A DNA stretch of 64,000 nucleotides from Pseudomonas sp. Tri1 (GTDB lineage Bacteria; Pseudomonadota; Gammaproteobacteria; Pseudomonadales; Pseudomonadaceae), in contig NZ_CP072913.1 in NCBI RefSeq assembly GCF_017968885.1, positions 5,248,501-5,312,500 on the forward strand. The letters run 5' to 3'. The notes under the pieces are model-generated. The model saw only the letters and a program-made list of their open reading frames with translations, had not been told where the DNA came from and made no database searches. Within the stretch, counting starts at the first letter, position 1. The number at the start of each line of letters is the position of its first letter. Of the stretch, positions 9,177 to 22,048 are shown in pieces. Position numbers and translations under genes: made by a program.

Positions 9177-9218
9177 AAGCTTCGTGTTCCAGCAGATGAT
9201 CCGGTTTGAAACACCCAT

Positions 9219-9253
9219 AAAAAAACCGGCCCTATCGAGGGCCGGTTTTTTTA
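9219..9253. terminator. Bidirectional terminator between rnt and the peroxiredoxin gene
   Basis: AAAAAACCGGCCCT/(A)GGGCCGGTTTTTTT hairpin with A- and T-runs on both sides; serves the minus-strand peroxiredoxin gene (ending at 9266) and plus-strand rnt. Confidence 0.88.
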
Positions 9254-9265
9254 TGCCTTGTGCGA

Positions 9266-9868
<603 letters not shown>

Positions 9869-10117
9869 TGGATATCTCCTGGTGTAGTAACGTGAAAACA
9901 AGGTCCGGGCCAGCCTGCCACCCTCAGGCGACAGCCCTGTGACACGAACCCGCTTGCAAGGGCCGATCATCATACACCGCGAATTTGGACTGTCTTCAAC
10001 GGTTTTTCGGCGGTATTGAAAAATCGCTGTGGCATTTCATGACACCTCACGGGCCAAGGGCAGAAACCGTTCGTCAGCCAGGCGCCGCTCTGGCGCAAGG
10101 GTTTCAGAAACCACTTT

Positions 10118-10136
10118 GACAATCATTCTCGTTAAC
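10118..10136 (+). promoter_or_regulatory. Fur-box-like site before bfd
   Basis: GACAATCATTCTCGTTAAC matches the 19-bp Fur consensus GATAATGATAATCATTATC at 13 of 19 positions and lies 48 bases before the bfd start. Bfd is induced by iron limitation in Pseudomonas, which fits. Confidence 0.5.
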
Positions 10137-10183
10137 ATTAAGATCCGTCTCAATTGAGTCACAACCAGCGACGGTTCTCACTT

Positions 10184-10402
10184 ATGTATGTATGCCTCTG
10201 CACTGGCGTCACCGACGGGCAAATCCGCGAAGCGATCTATGAAGGTTGCTGCAGCTACCGCGAAGTCCGCCAGGCCACCGGCGTAGCCAGCCAATGCGGC
10301 AAATGTGCCTGCCTGGCCAAGGACGTGGTCCGCGAAACCCTCGCCAAAGTACAAACCGCCCAGGCCTCGATCCCCTACCCGGTAGAATTTACCGCCGCGT
10401 AA
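10184..10402 (+). CDS. bfd: Bacterioferritin-associated ferredoxin
   Basis: Small [2Fe-2S] ferredoxin that binds bacterioferritin and reduces its iron core so iron can be released. It has 72 residues with the four cluster ligands Cys4, Cys6, Cys38 and Cys41 ([16 protein letters not shown]). The ATG at 10184 is chosen because it gives the canonical N-terminus; the upstream ATG at 10154 would add ten unrelated residues. A Fur-like box precedes it, a terminator follows, and its partner bacterioferritin is the next gene. Confidence 0.95.
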   Translation: MYVCLCTGVTDGQIREAIYEGCCSYREVRQATGVASQCGKCACLAKDVVRETLAKVQTAQASIPYPVEFTAA

Positions 10403-10420
10403 TAAACAGCTTTCAAAGGA

Positions 10421-10445
10421 ACCGGACTCAATGTCCGGTTTTTTT
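10421..10445 (+). terminator. bfd terminator
   Basis: ACCGGAC/GTCCGGT stem with a five-base loop, followed by T7; separates bfd from the bacterioferritin gene. Confidence 0.85.
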
Positions 10446-10601
10446 ATGCCTGTAAATCAATTGCTTAGCGTTCAGACGCGGAACACAAACATTCTTATTC
10501 CGATTAATTTTCATTTATTATTCAACAACTTAGGTTTGACACTCGCAAGTACGCGGCTCAAACTCCGCCTTATATACAGCTATTACAGGGCAGGTCTCAT
10601 C

Positions 10602-11075
10602 ATGAAAGGCGACGTCACAGTCATCCAGCATCTCAATAAGATCCTCGGCAATGAGCTGGTCGCGATCAATCAATACTTCCTGCATGCGCGCATGTACGAG
10701 GATTGGGGCCTGAACAAGTTGGGCAAGCACGAGTACCACGAGTCCATCGACGAGATGAAACACGCGGACAAGCTGATCAAGCGCATCCTGTTCCTCGAAG
10801 GCCTGCCGAACGTCCAGGACTTGGGCAAGCTGCACATCGGCGAACACACCCGGGAAATGCTTGAGTGCGACCTGCGCATCGAGCGCACTGGCCACGCCGA
10901 CCTGAAGGCGGCCATCGCCCATTGCGAGACCGTTGGCGACTTCGGCAGCCGTGAACTGCTTGAGGACATTCTCGAGTCCGAAGAAGAGCACATCGACTGG
11001 CTGGAAACCCAATTGGGCCTGATCGACAAAGTCGGCCTTGAGAACTACCTGCAATCGCAGATGGGTGAAGAGTAA
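10602..11075 (+). CDS. bfrB: Bacterioferritin, haem-binding iron store
   Basis: Subunit of the 24-mer cage that oxidises and stores iron. It has 157 residues. Haem is held by Met52 (DEMKHADK), and the ferroxidase ligands Glu18, Glu51, His54 and the later E/H set (ESEEEHIDW) are all present, so this is the catalytic, haem-binding type. The start at 10602 gives the canonical [12 protein letters not shown] terminus; the open frame to 10431 is an untranslated leader. A TTGACA at 10535 may be part of its promoter. The gene follows its redox partner bfd. Confidence 0.95.
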   Translation: MKGDVTVIQHLNKILGNELVAINQYFLHARMYEDWGLNKLGKHEYHESIDEMKHADKLIKRILFLEGLPNVQDLGKLHIGEHTREMLECDLRIERTGHADLKAAIAHCETVGDFGSRELLEDILESEEEHIDWLETQLGLIDKVGLENYLQSQMGEE

Positions 11076-11095
11076 TTCTTCGCGGCTAACCCATT

Positions 11096-11132
11096 AAAAA
11101 GCCCCGCCCTCTTTCGAGAGGCGGGGCTTTTT
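11096..11132 (+). terminator. Bacterioferritin gene terminator
   Basis: GCCCCGCC(T)CTTTCGAG(A)GGCGGGGC stem with A5 before and T5 after. Confidence 0.88.
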
Positions 11133-11165
11133 ATTGCCTGAGTTTCAGACCCTACCGAAATCCAC

Positions 11166-11254
11166 TGTGGGAGCGGGCTTGCTCGCGATAGCGGTGGATC
11201 AGATAAAAAAATGCTGACTGACACACCGCTATCGCGAGCAAGCTCGCTCCCACA
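11166..11254. repeat. REPIN, 89 bp
   Basis: Two inverted REP units: TGTGGGAGCGGGCTTGCTCG ... ATCGCGAGCAAGCTCGCTCC CACA. Located between the convergent bacterioferritin and grxD genes. Confidence 0.85.
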
Positions 11255-11301
11255 AGGTTCTTGTCCACCACAACTTGTGTGGTGAACAGAACCATCACAC
11301 A

Positions 11302-11643
11302 TCAGGCTTCAGTCTTGTTCGCCGCAGCTTTTTCTACCGCTTCCTTGATCGTGGCCTGCAGAGAGCCGTCAGCGGCCATCTCGGTCATGATGTCGCTACC
11401 ACCGACCAGCTCACCACCCACCCACAGCTGTGGGAACGTTGGCCAGTTGGCGTACTTGGGCAGGTTGGCGCGGATTTCCGGGTTCTGCAGGATGTCCACG
11501 TAGGCAAACTTCTCGCCACACGCCATCACAGCCTGAGCAGCCTTGGCCGAGAAACCGCACTGTGGCGCGTTCGGCGAGCCTTTCATGTAAAGCAGGATGG
11601 TGTTGTTGGCAATCTGGTCTTTAATCGTTTCGATGATATCCAT
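11302..11643 (-). CDS. grxD: Monothiol glutaredoxin (Grx4 family)
   Basis: CGFS-type glutaredoxin of 113 residues that carries and delivers [2Fe-2S] clusters, often with BolA. The active cysteine is Cys29 in NAPQCGFSAKA, and WPTFPQLWVGGELVGGSDI forms the glutathione/cis-Pro region. The ATG at 11643 gives the canonical MDIIETIKDQI terminus. The Ala-rich end (KAAANKTEA) is common in pseudomonads. It follows the iron-storage genes, consistent with a role in iron-sulfur supply. Confidence 0.95.
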   Translation of the reverse strand: MDIIETIKDQIANNTILLYMKGSPNAPQCGFSAKAAQAVMACGEKFAYVDILQNPEIRANLPKYANWPTFPQLWVGGELVGGSDIMTEMAADGSLQATIKEAVEKAAANKTEA

Positions 11644-11732
11644 GGAGCACCTCGGCTTAAAACTTTTGCGACTTAAGTTGTCGACACGGTGATGCATTGT
11701 AACGGAAAGCCGAACGTGCTCCAGAGACAATT

Positions 11733-13841
11733 TTACGCAGCCGCCACCTTCACCGGTACGCCGTTGAGCGCCGCATTACCGGACAACTCATCGAGCTGAC
11801 AATCATCGGTCAGGTCATTGGCGCTGGAACCCGGCTGGCCGCTGGCGATGGTCATCTGCACGCCCGGCCGGGCATGGCCCCAGCCGTGGGGCAAGCTGAC
11901 CACACCCTTCATCATGTCCAGGCTGCCCTGCACCTCGACTTCGATCATACCCACCCGCGAACTGACCTTCACCCGCTGCCCATCGACAAGACCGCGACTG
12001 GCGAGGTCATCCGGATGCATCAGTAGCTGATGACGCGGCTTGCCCTTCACCAGCCGATGGAAATTGTGCATCCAGGAATTATTGCTGCGCACATGGCGAC
12101 GACCAATCATCAGCAACTCATCCGCCGCTGGAGCCCGCAACGCGGCAAAACGCTCCAGGTCGGCAAGTATCACCGCCGGCGCGGCTTGCACCCGTTGGTT
12201 TTCGGTTTTCAACCGTGGGGCCAGGTTGGGCTTCAGAGCTCCGAGGTCAATGCCATGGGGATGGTCGAACAAGGTCGCCAGGGACAGTTTGTGTGGCGAA
12301 GCATCGCCATAAGCCCCGGCCCGCAGACCGAAATCGATCATTTGCGCTGGCGGCATGGTCGGTTTGAGTTCCTTACCGGTTCTGGCGGCAAAGGCCTTGG
12401 CCAGCCCGACAAAAATCTCCCAGTCATGCAGCGCCCCTTCTGGCTTGGGCAGAATAGCCCGGTTGAAGCGGGTCACGTTGCGCACCGCGAACAGGTTGAA
12501 CGTGGTGTCGTAATGATCGTTTTCCAACGCCGAGGTCGAGGGCAGGATCAGGTCGGCATAGCGCGTGGTTTCGTTGATGTACAAGTCGATGCTGACCATG
12601 AACTCCAGCCCGTCCAGCGCCTGCTCCAGTTGTCGCCCGTTGGGCGTGGACAGTACCGGATTGCCTGCCACGGTAACCAGCGCACGAATCTGGCCCTCGC
12701 CTTCGGTGAGCATTTCCTCGGCCAGGGTCGACACCGGCAACTCCCCGGCGTACTCGGGACGCCCGGACACCCGGCTCTGCCAACGGTTGAAATGCCCTCC
12801 CGAGGTGGTGGCCACCAGATCCACTGCCGGCTCGGTGCACAGCGCCCCGCCCACCCGATCGAGGTTGCCGGTGACCAGATTGATCAGTTGAATCAGCCAG
12901 TGGCACAGCGTGCCAAATGCCTGGGTCGAAACCCCCATCCGCCCGTAACACACCGCGGACGGCGCTGCGGCAAAGTCCCGGGCCAATCGGCGGATCTGTT
13001 CCGCTGGCACTGCGCAAAGCGGACTCATCGCCTCAGCCGTGAAGGTGGCAACAGCTTGGCGCACCTCTTCCAGGCCATCCACCGGCAGGTGGCTGTCACG
13101 GGTCAGGCCCTCGCTGAACAACGTATTGAGCAAACCAAACAGCAACGCGGCATCACCGCCAGGGCGCACGAACACATGCTGGTTGGCGATGGCCGCCGTT
13201 TCGCTGCGGCGCGGATCGACCACTACCACTTTACCGCCACGGGCCTGGATAGCCTTGAGGCGCTTCTCCACGTCCGGCACGGTCATGATGCTGCCGTTGG
13301 ACGCCAGCGGGTTGCCGCCCAGGATCAGCATGAAGTCGGTGTGATCGATGTCTGGAATCGGCAGCAGCAGGCCGTGGCCATACATCAGATGACTGGTCAG
13401 GTGATGAGGCAGTTGATCCACCGAGGTCGCCGAAAAACGGCTGCGGGTTTTCAACAGGCCCAGGAAATAGTTGCTGTGGGTCATCAGCCCATAGTTGTGC
13501 ACGCTGGGGTTGCCCTGGTAGACCGCCACCGCATTCTGGCCATGGCGCGCCTGGATACCCGCCAGGCGCTCGGCTACCAGCGCAAAGGCATCGTCCCAGG
13601 CAATGGGCTGCCACTCGCTGCCAATCCGCTGCATGGGCTGGCGCAGGCGGTCGGGGTCATTCTGGATATCTTGCAGGGCCACTGCCTTGGGACAGATATG
13701 CCCTCGGCTGAAGCTGTCCAGCGCATCGCCCTTGATCGAGGTGATCGCCAGGCCCTGGCCGTCGGTTTCGGTGGTTTCGAGGGTCAAGCCGCAGATGGCT
13801 TCACACAGATGGCACGCACGGTGGTGGAGAGTCTTGGTCAT
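11733..13841 (-). CDS. Molybdopterin-dependent oxidoreductase (DMSO reductase family)
   Basis: Large 702-residue molybdenum enzyme of unknown substrate. The N-terminus carries a [4Fe-4S] motif Cys10-x2-Cys13-x3-Cys17-x32-Cys50, followed by molybdopterin domains and a C-terminal molydopterin-dinucleotide-binding domain (LLMHPDDLASRGL, SLPHGWGHARPG, ANDLTDDCQLDELSGN). No Tat or Sec signal is present, so it should be cytoplasmic. No cysteine or selenocysteine is evident at the usual molybdenum-ligand place (VDQLPHHL); Asp could serve. It resembles PA3534-type proteins near grxD in other pseudomonads. No partner subunit gene is adjacent. Confidence 0.85.
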   Translation of the reverse strand: MTKTLHHRACHLCEAICGLTLETTETDGQGLAITSIKGDALDSFSRGHICPKAVALQDIQNDPDRLRQPMQRIGSEWQPIAWDDAFALVAERLAGIQARHGQNAVAVYQGNPSVHNYGLMTHSNYFLGLLKTRSRFSATSVDQLPHHLTSHLMYGHGLLLPIPDIDHTDFMLILGGNPLASNGSIMTVPDVEKRLKAIQARGGKVVVVDPRRSETAAIANQHVFVRPGGDAALLFGLLNTLFSEGLTRDSHLPVDGLEEVRQAVATFTAEAMSPLCAVPAEQIRRLARDFAAAPSAVCYGRMGVSTQAFGTLCHWLIQLINLVTGNLDRVGGALCTEPAVDLVATTSGGHFNRWQSRVSGRPEYAGELPVSTLAEEMLTEGEGQIRALVTVAGNPVLSTPNGRQLEQALDGLEFMVSIDLYINETTRYADLILPSTSALENDHYDTTFNLFAVRNVTRFNRAILPKPEGALHDWEIFVGLAKAFAARTGKELKPTMPPAQMIDFGLRAGAYGDASPHKLSLATLFDHPHGIDLGALKPNLAPRLKTENQRVQAAPAVILADLERFAALRAPAADELLMIGRRHVRSNNSWMHNFHRLVKGKPRHQLLMHPDDLASRGLVDGQRVKVSSRVGMIEVEVQGSLDMMKGVVSLPHGWGHARPGVQMTIASGQPGSSANDLTDDCQLDELSGNAALNGVPVKVAAA

Positions 13842-13972
13842 GGCCAGTCTCTGTTTTATTCGTGGCGGGCGCTTTCGGCCGCGGGAACAAAACTATGGCG
13901 CGCGATCCCCGGCAGCGCCAGCGACGTTCGTCCTGTGAATTGCCGGGCATCAGGCCCGCCGATGAAGTGGCA

Positions 13973-14260
13973 TCAAGGGCGCTCGGGAGGCGGCGCCAGC
14001 AACTGGATTTCTTCGACGGTTTCCACCTGCTCCTGGGCGATGGGCACGCCCGTCAGCTCGCCGATCAGCCGCCAATGCTCGTCGAGCCCGTTGCTGATAG
14101 TGGCCATGCGATCGATCATTCTGCGGCCTGCGGCCTTGGTCACTTCGTCGTCGCTGCGCAACAATTCGAATGACATGGACGTCACCGAAGCGGTCAAATG
14201 AGTCAGGGAACGTGCCGTCAGCCCCAGTAGTTCCATCAATTGTTGCTCTTTCGAATCCAT
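13973..14260 (-). CDS. Small conserved hypothetical protein
   Basis: A 95-residue helical protein (MDSKEQQLMELLGLTARSL) ending in an acidic and Pro-rich tail. I place the start at 14260 because an AGGAG lies nine bases upstream; the longer frame to 14389 looks like a lipoprotein signal by chance but lacks a ribosome site. No motif is recognised. It is between the molybdoenzyme gene and the divergent argF. Confidence 0.6.
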   Translation of the reverse strand: MDSKEQQLMELLGLTARSLTHLTASVTSMSFELLRSDDEVTKAAGRRMIDRMATISNGLDEHWRLIGELTGVPIAQEQVETVEEIQLLAPPPERP

Positions 14261-14664
14261 TTCGGGGGCTCCTGCGTCTAGAGGCTCATTTATAACCCAG
14301 CCCCTTGCATTAGGAAATGTTTCACACCCGACAACAAGCAGGCAAACCCCGGCAATGACGGGCCAAAGGCCGACTATCAACCACGCCATGCCCGCCCGGC
14401 TTGATTGCCAAGCTGCGCAACGCCAGTGTACAAATGGGGCACTGCTATCAGGAAACCGGCTTCATACATGTCATCGCAGACCTGTGATGACCTCGCTGAA
14501 ATCCCCTAAAACTGTAGCCCTATTGGTAAGACGCGACATTTCCTTATAAGATCGCGCCTTCCCCTATTTCGTCGCCCCGTGCGGCTTTTGCCGCAGGTCT
14601 CGCCCGTTTTTTGAATAAACAAGGCTTTGAGCATCTGCGGTCAGTTACAAAAAGGTAGTCAATC
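14261..14664. other. Intergenic region upstream of argF
   Basis: A 404-base spacer between divergent genes. It contains an ArgR-like half-site at 14523-14538 and presumably the argF promoter just downstream. I see no other gene, RNA gene or repeat. Confidence 0.6.
14523..14538 (-). promoter_or_regulatory. Candidate ArgR half-site before argF
   Basis: Minus strand reads TGTCGC-GTCTTACC-AA, an exact TGTCGCN8AA half-site, 127 bases before the argF start. argF is a classical ArgR-repressed gene in Pseudomonas. A second half-site is not obvious. Confidence 0.5.
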
Positions 14665-15585
14665 ATGAGCGCAAGGCACTTTCTCTCCCTGATGGATTTC
14701 ACGCCCGATGAGTTGCTCGGCGTGATCCGTCGAGGCGTGGAGCTCAAGGACCTGCGTAACCGCGGCGTACTGTTCGAGCCCTTGAAAAACCGCGTGCTGG
14801 GGATGATCTTCGAGAAGTCATCGACCCGCACCCGCATCTCTTTCGAAGCCGGCATGATCCAGCTGGGCGGCCAGGCGATCTTCCTGTCGCCGCGCGACAC
14901 CCAGTTGGGCCGCGGCGAACCCATCAGCGATTGCGCCATCGTCATGTCGAGCATGCTGGATGCCGTGATGATCCGTACCTTTGCCCACAGCACCCTGACC
15001 GAATTCGCGGCCCACTCCCGCGTGCCGGTGATCAACGGTCTGTCCGACGACCTGCATCCCTGCCAATTGCTGGCCGACATGCAGACGTTCCTCGAGCACC
15101 GTGGCCCAATCCAGGGCAAGACCGTGACCTGGATCGGCGATGGCAACAACATGTGCAACAGCTATATAGAAGCGGCGATGCAATTCGACTTCCAGCTACG
15201 CATCGCCTGCCCTGAAGGCTACGACCCGAATGCCGAACTGGTCGCCAGGGCCGGGGATCGGGTGACCATCGTTCGTGATCCGAAACAGGCCGTGGCCGGC
15301 GCACACCTGGTGAGCACCGACGTCTGGACCTCCATGGGCCAGGAAGAAGAAACCGCCAAGCGCCTCAAATTGTTCGCGCCGTTCCAGGTCAACCGGGCCC
15401 TGCTCGACCTGGCGGATGCCGAAGTGCTGTTCATGCACTGCCTGCCAGCCCACCGCGGCGAGGAGATCAGCTTCGATTTGCTGGACGACCCGCGCTCGGT
15501 GGCCTGGGACCAGGCAGAAAATCGCCTTCACGCGCAAAAGGCCCTGCTCGAGTTTCTTGTCGAGCCGGCGTACCACCACGCATGA
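14665..15585 (+). CDS. argF: Anabolic ornithine carbamoyltransferase
   Basis: Makes citrulline from ornithine and carbamoyl phosphate in arginine synthesis. The 306 residues show the carbamoyl-phosphate loop [20 protein letters not shown], and the ornithine-binding [12 protein letters not shown]. The length fits the anabolic type; the catabolic ArcB enzymes are about 336 residues. The ATG at 14665 follows an AAAGG about ten bases upstream. Its stop overlaps the start of the ABC ATPase gene by four bases. Confidence 0.96.
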   Translation: MSARHFLSLMDFTPDELLGVIRRGVELKDLRNRGVLFEPLKNRVLGMIFEKSSTRTRISFEAGMIQLGGQAIFLSPRDTQLGRGEPISDCAIVMSSMLDAVMIRTFAHSTLTEFAAHSRVPVINGLSDDLHPCQLLADMQTFLEHRGPIQGKTVTWIGDGNNMCNSYIEAAMQFDFQLRIACPEGYDPNAELVARAGDRVTIVRDPKQAVAGAHLVSTDVWTSMGQEEETAKRLKLFAPFQVNRALLDLADAEVLFMHCLPAHRGEEISFDLLDDPRSVAWDQAENRLHAQKALLEFLVEPAYHHA

Positions 15586-16691
15586 GCCATTCGCTGCTAC
15601 TGAATTTGCATAACCTGGCTTGCGGCTACCAAAACCAGCGGGTCGTGCAGAATCTCAACCTGCATCTCAATGCCGGCGACATCGGCTGCCTGCTCGGTTC
15701 GTCCGGGTGTGGCAAGACCACGACGTTGCGCGCCATCGCCGGTTTCGAACCGGTGCACGAGGGCGAGATCCAACTGGCCGGGGAAACCATCTCCCGCGCC
15801 GGCTTCACCCTCGCCCCGGAAAAACGCCGAATCGGCATGGTGTTCCAGGACTACGCGCTGTTCCCTCACCTGAGCGTGGCCGAGAACATTGCCTTTGGTA
15901 TTCGCAAGCATCCAAACAAGGACCGCGTCGTCGAAGAACTGCTGGAACTGGTCAACCTCAAGAGCCTGGGCAAGCGTTTTCCCCATGAGCTCTCTGGTGG
16001 CCAGCAACAGCGCGTGGCATTGGCCCGAGCCCTGGCACCGGAGCCACAGTTGCTGTTGCTCGACGAACCGTTCTCCAACCTCGATGGCGAGCTGCGACGC
16101 AAGCTCAGCCATGAGGTGCGGGACATCCTCAAGGCCCGCGGCACCAGCGCGATCCTGGTCACCCACGACCAGGAAGAAGCCTTCGCCGTGAGTGACCATG
16201 TCGGGGTGTTCAAGGAAGGTCGGCTGGAGCAGTGGGACACGCCTTACAATCTCTACCACGAACCGCTGACGCCTTTCGTCGCCAGTTTCATTGGCCAGGG
16301 CTATTTCATTCGTGGCCGGCTCGAAAGCCCGGAATCGGTGCAGACCGAGCTGGGCATCCTGCGCGGCAACCGGGCCTATACCTGGCCCATTGGCGGCGCG
16401 GTGGACCTGCTGCTGCGCCCGGACGATATCGTCTACGCACCGGACAGCCCGCTCACGGCTCAAATCGTCGGCAAGACGTTCCTGGGGGCTTCCACGCTGT
16501 ATCGCCTGCAATTGCCGACGGGGGCGCAGCTGGAATCGATCTTCCCAAGCCACGCCGACCATCAGGTCGGGGACCATGTCGGCATCCGCGTGGCGGCTGA
16601 ACACCTGGTACTGTTCCAGGCCTCGGGCAGTACCGCGGCGCATATACCACCGGTGGAAAGTGGAGTGCGGCGCTACAGCACCGCCAGCTGA
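15582..16691 (+). CDS. ABC transporter ATPase, FbpC/CysA-like
   Basis: ATP-binding subunit of 369 residues. The nucleotide domain has Walker [10 protein letters not shown], signature [15 protein letters not shown], Walker [13 protein letters not shown] and the switch His in [11 protein letters not shown]-terminal regulatory TOBE-like part (about 240-355) resembles ferric-iron FbpC proteins. It overlaps argF by ATGA, an odd pairing that is nevertheless also known from P. aeruginosa (PA3537-PA3538). No permease or binding-protein gene is adjacent, so the partners must lie elsewhere. Confidence 0.88.
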   Translation: MSHSLLLNLHNLACGYQNQRVVQNLNLHLNAGDIGCLLGSSGCGKTTTLRAIAGFEPVHEGEIQLAGETISRAGFTLAPEKRRIGMVFQDYALFPHLSVAENIAFGIRKHPNKDRVVEELLELVNLKSLGKRFPHELSGGQQQRVALARALAPEPQLLLLDEPFSNLDGELRRKLSHEVRDILKARGTSAILVTHDQEEAFAVSDHVGVFKEGRLEQWDTPYNLYHEPLTPFVASFIGQGYFIRGRLESPESVQTELGILRGNRAYTWPIGGAVDLLLRPDDIVYAPDSPLTAQIVGKTFLGASTLYRLQLPTGAQLESIFPSHADHQVGDHVGIRVAAEHLVLFQASGSTAAHIPPVESGVRRYSTAS

Positions 16692-16695
16692 CCAT

Positions 16696-16785
16696 TGTGG
16701 GAGCGAGCTTGCTCGCGATGGCGTAGGCACATTCAGCATCGATGCAAGCTGAACCACCGCTATCGCGAGCAAGCTCGCTCCCACA
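16696..16785. repeat. REPIN, 90 bp
   Basis: Arms TGTGGGAGCGAGCTTGCTCG and its reverse complement, between the convergent ABC ATPase and PhzF-like genes. Confidence 0.88.
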
Positions 16786-16806
16786 AGTAACCTCGTTGGC
16801 TTGAGG

Positions 16807-17589
16807 TTACCCCAGCATCAACGTCCCACTGGCCACCAACGTCGCATTCCCGCCGATCTTCACCCGCTCACCCTCCAATCGACAGAACAACGCCCCGCCC
16901 CTGGCCGAGCACTGGTAAGCCGTCAGCCCATGCTTACCCAAGCGCTTGGACCAGTACGGAATCAGGCTGCAATGGGTCGAACCCGTCACCGGATCCTCAT
17001 TGATACCAATGGCCGGGGCAAAATAGCGGGAGACAAAATCATGCTTGCTGCCCGGGGCGGTCACGATAGCGCCCGGCCACGGCAGTTTCGCCAAGGCCGC
17101 CATGTCCGGCTTGCAATCGAGCACCGCTTGCTCCGACTCCAGCACCACGAACAGTTCGCGGGAGCTCAGCACATCCACCGCTTCGACACCCAGGGCACTC
17201 TGCACGGCCAGGGACGCTCCCAACTCGCTAGGCATCACGGCTGGAAAATCCAGCCACAACCGATCGCCTTCGCGAGTGACGCTCAGCGGCCCGGATTTGC
17301 AGATGAAATCCAGCTGCCCAACCGTTTCGTCATAGACCTCGAACAGCACATAGGCACTGGCCAAAGTGGCATGCCCACAGAGCGGGACTTCGGTGGTGGG
17401 GGTGAACCAGCGGATATGCCAATACTGGCCTTCGCGAACCAGGAAAGCGGTCTCAGCCAGGTTATGTTCGGCGGCGATCTTTTGCATCAAGTCATCGGCA
17501 AGCCAGGCGTCGAGCCGATAGACCATCGCCGAATTACCGCCAAACGGCCGATCACTGAACGCATCGACTTGATGAAACGCAAGCTGCAT
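16807..17589 (-). CDS. PhzF-family isomerase/epimerase
   Basis: A 260-residue protein of the PhzF fold, two similar halves as in diaminopimelate epimerase. The N-terminus QLAFHQVDAFSDRPFGGNSA has the family's FxG-N-A element, and EHNLAETAFL contains the conserved catalytic Glu; PLCGHATLAS and EDPVTGSTHC close the substrate pocket. The substrate is unknown; no phenazine genes are nearby. The ATG at 17589 follows AGGAGAAG. Confidence 0.9.
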   Translation of the reverse strand: MQLAFHQVDAFSDRPFGGNSAMVYRLDAWLADDLMQKIAAEHNLAETAFLVREGQYWHIRWFTPTTEVPLCGHATLASAYVLFEVYDETVGQLDFICKSGPLSVTREGDRLWLDFPAVMPSELGASLAVQSALGVEAVDVLSSRELFVVLESEQAVLDCKPDMAALAKLPWPGAIVTAPGSKHDFVSRYFAPAIGINEDPVTGSTHCSLIPYWSKRLGKHGLTAYQCSARGGALFCRLEGERVKIGGNATLVASGTLMLG

Positions 17590-17717
17590 GGCACTTCTCC
17601 TTTTTATTGATGCGCCAGCATGAGGGCCCGAGCTGCCGAATTTCCAGTGACAGATCAGCGCAATTTTCACCCTACAGCTTAGCGTGAGAATCCTGCCAGG
17701 CTTGAGCCCTGCACTCT

Positions 17718-17760
17718 TGTGGCGAGGGAGCTTGCTCGCGCTGGGGGGCGAAGCGGCCCC
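17718..17760. repeat. Single REP unit
   Basis: TGTGGCGAGGGAGCTTGCTC unit without an inverted partner nearby; a variant REP class (GAGGGAGCTTGCTC). Confidence 0.6.
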
Positions 17761-17766
17761 CTGGAT

Positions 17767-18237
17767 TCAGACCCGCCCGATATCCGCAAACGTCGCCCCG
17801 GTATGCTCCGCCAGGACCGCAGGAGCTAGCTCCACCTCCAATCCCCGGCGTCCGGCGCTGACAAAAATGCTCGCAAGTGGCTGGGCCGAACTGTCGATAA
17901 ACGTGCGCAGACGCTTCTTCTGCCCCAGCGGGCTGATGCCGCCGAGCAAATAACCCGTTGAGCGCTGCGCGGCGGACGGGTCGGCCATTTCGACTTTTTT
18001 CACCCCGGCGGCATGGGCCAGGCCTTTCAAATCCAAGGTCCCTGCCACCGGCACCACCGCCACCAACAACTCACCTTTTTCGCTGGCCGCCAACAACGTC
18101 TTGAACACCTGCGCCGGATCCAGTCCGAGCTTTTGCGCCGCCTCCAGCCCATAGGACGCGGCCTTGGGGTCGTGTTCGTAACTGTGAATGCGATGCTCGG
18201 CACGTACTTTCTTCAACAGATCCAACGCGGGGGTCAT
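17767..18237 (-). CDS. ybaK: Cys-tRNA(Pro)/Cys-tRNA deacylase YbaK
   Basis: Trans-editing enzyme that removes cysteine wrongly attached to tRNA-Pro. It has 156 residues with the YbaK/ProX fold. The substrate Lys is in AQVFKTLLA, and [16 protein letters not shown] is the hallmark of the YbaK subgroup. The start at 18237 gives the usual [10 protein letters not shown] terminus and follows AGGAGC. Single-gene unit. Confidence 0.93.
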   Translation of the reverse strand: MTPALDLLKKVRAEHRIHSYEHDPKAASYGLEAAQKLGLDPAQVFKTLLAASEKGELLVAVVPVAGTLDLKGLAHAAGVKKVEMADPSAAQRSTGYLLGGISPLGQKKRLRTFIDSSAQPLASIFVSAGRRGLEVELAPAVLAEHTGATFADIGRV

Positions 18238-18398
18238 GACCGCTCCTGGCAAGGAAATCAAAAAGAATGGGCGGATTCTAAGCCATCGCCAGCAAAAAAA
18301 GCGCGGGGCAGCACGGCCAGTCATGGTGAGGCCGTGTTGAAGAGGCGTCATTCACGCTACGAATAGTTGAAATGTGACCGACGGTTCACTTTCGACCT

Positions 18399-18427
18399 TT
18401 GACACCAGCGTTTCTTGTCTATATTTT
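18399..18427 (+). promoter_or_regulatory. Candidate sigma-70 promoter of glpF
   Basis: TTGACA (18399-18404), 17-base spacer, TATTTT (18422-18427). The following TTTTTTCGAAACTG contains a TTCG element like those before glpD and may be a GlpR contact, placed where it would block initiation. The rest of the 321-base spacer before glpF shows no convincing gene. Confidence 0.5.
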
Positions 18428-18558
18428 TTCGAAACTGAAAGCAATAACGCATGTCTCAAGCAACACCCCGAAATCAGGACCGCCCTCCTGCGTCGGCAAA
18501 ATCGCGCTATCGAGCTGTATATCGAACGCGCCAGACAACAACAAAAACTGAGGTTTGA

Positions 18559-20990
<2,432 letters not shown>

Positions 20991-21085
20991 ACCGAAGCTG
21001 GAGACGAGAACGGTCAGAAACTGGTCGGGAGTGGATTCCTGCGGCATCATGGGCAAATTTTGTACGGCAGCCCAAAGGAAGCCCC

Positions 21086-21841
21086 ATGAATCTGCCTCCC
21101 CGTCAGCAGCAAATCCTCGAACTGGTTCGCGAACGCGGCTATGTCAGCATCGAGGAAATGGCGCAGCTCTTCGTCGTCACCCCGCAAACCATCCGCCGCG
21201 ACATCAATCAACTGGCGGAAGTGAATCTGCTGCGCCGCTACCATGGCGGCGCCGCCTACGATTCAAGCGTGGAAAACACCGCCTACGCCATGCGCGCCGA
21301 CCAGATGCGCGACGAGAAACAACGCATCGCCGAAGCCATCGCCGCGCAGATCCCCGATCACGCCTCGCTGTTCATCAACATTGGCACCACCACCGAATCC
21401 ATCGCCCGAGCGCTGCTCAATCACAACCATCTCAAGGTCATCACCAACAACCTGCACGTGGCTTCGATCCTCAGCGCCAAGGACGACTTCGAAGTCCTGA
21501 TAGCCGGCGGTAACGTACGACGCGACGGGGGCGTGGTGGGCCAGGCCAGCGTAGACTTCATCAACCAGTTCAAGGTCGATTTTGCCCTGGTAGGCATCAG
21601 CGGTATCGATGAAGACGGCAGCCTGCTGGACTTCGACTACCAGGAAGTACGGGTTTCCCAGGCGATCATCGCCAACGCCCGGCAGGTATTGCTGGCGGCG
21701 GACTCCAGTAAATTCGGGCGCAACGCCATGGTTCGACTGGGGCCTATCAGCCTGATCGATTGCCTGGTGACGGACCAGCAACCGGTGCCGGCTTTGGCGC
21801 AATTGCTGAGCCAGCACAAGATTCGCCTGGAAGTGGTCTGA
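21086..21841 (+). CDS. glpR: DeoR-family repressor of glycerol genes
   Basis: A 251-residue repressor. The N-terminal helix-turn-helix reads [20 protein letters not shown] followed by [13 protein letters not shown]. The C-terminal sugar-phosphate sensor domain has [10 protein letters not shown] and [11 protein letters not shown]. Glycerol 3-phosphate is the known inducer. It lies between glpK and glpD, and TTCG-containing elements upstream of glpF and glpD are its likely operators. Confidence 0.95.
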   Translation: MNLPPRQQQILELVRERGYVSIEEMAQLFVVTPQTIRRDINQLAEVNLLRRYHGGAAYDSSVENTAYAMRADQMRDEKQRIAEAIAAQIPDHASLFINIGTTTESIARALLNHNHLKVITNNLHVASILSAKDDFEVLIAGGNVRRDGGVVGQASVDFINQFKVDFALVGISGIDEDGSLLDFDYQEVRVSQAIIANARQVLLAADSSKFGRNAMVRLGPISLIDCLVTDQQPVPALAQLLSQHKIRLEVV

Positions 21842-21858
21842 CTTCACCCCCGGTCCCG

Positions 21859-22018
21859 TGTGGCGAGGGGATTTAGCGAAGCGTCGCACCGCCCCGCTGG
21901 GTTGCACAGCAACCCAATGCAGTCACTCAATTTGCCTGATGCACCGCCTCGCCCGGGATTTAGGGCTGCTTCGCAGCCCAGCGGGGCGGGGCGACGCTTC
22001 GCTAGCCTCCTTGCCACA
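21859..22018. repeat. Long paired inverted repeat, 160 bp
   Basis: Outer arms TGTGGCGAGG.../...TTGCCACA with a nested GCGAAGCGTCGC/GCGACGCTTCGC palindrome and CCCCGCTGGGTTGC / GCAGCCCAGCGGGG. It is the longest element of the GAGGGGATTTA class here. It fills most of the space between glpR and glpD. Confidence 0.7.
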
Positions 22019-22048
22019 ACTGCCTCCCTGTAGGCCTCAATATCTCTT

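Noticed and set aside
12030..14201. 723-residue open frame on the plus strand
   Set aside because: It lies opposite the well-supported molybdopterin oxidoreductase gene. Long antisense frames are common in GC-rich DNA, and the translation has no recognisable domain or start site.
14260..14389. N-terminal extension resembling a lipoprotein signal on the small gene ending at 13973
   Set aside because: The AGGAG before the ATG at 14260 fits better, and no ribosome site precedes the longer start.
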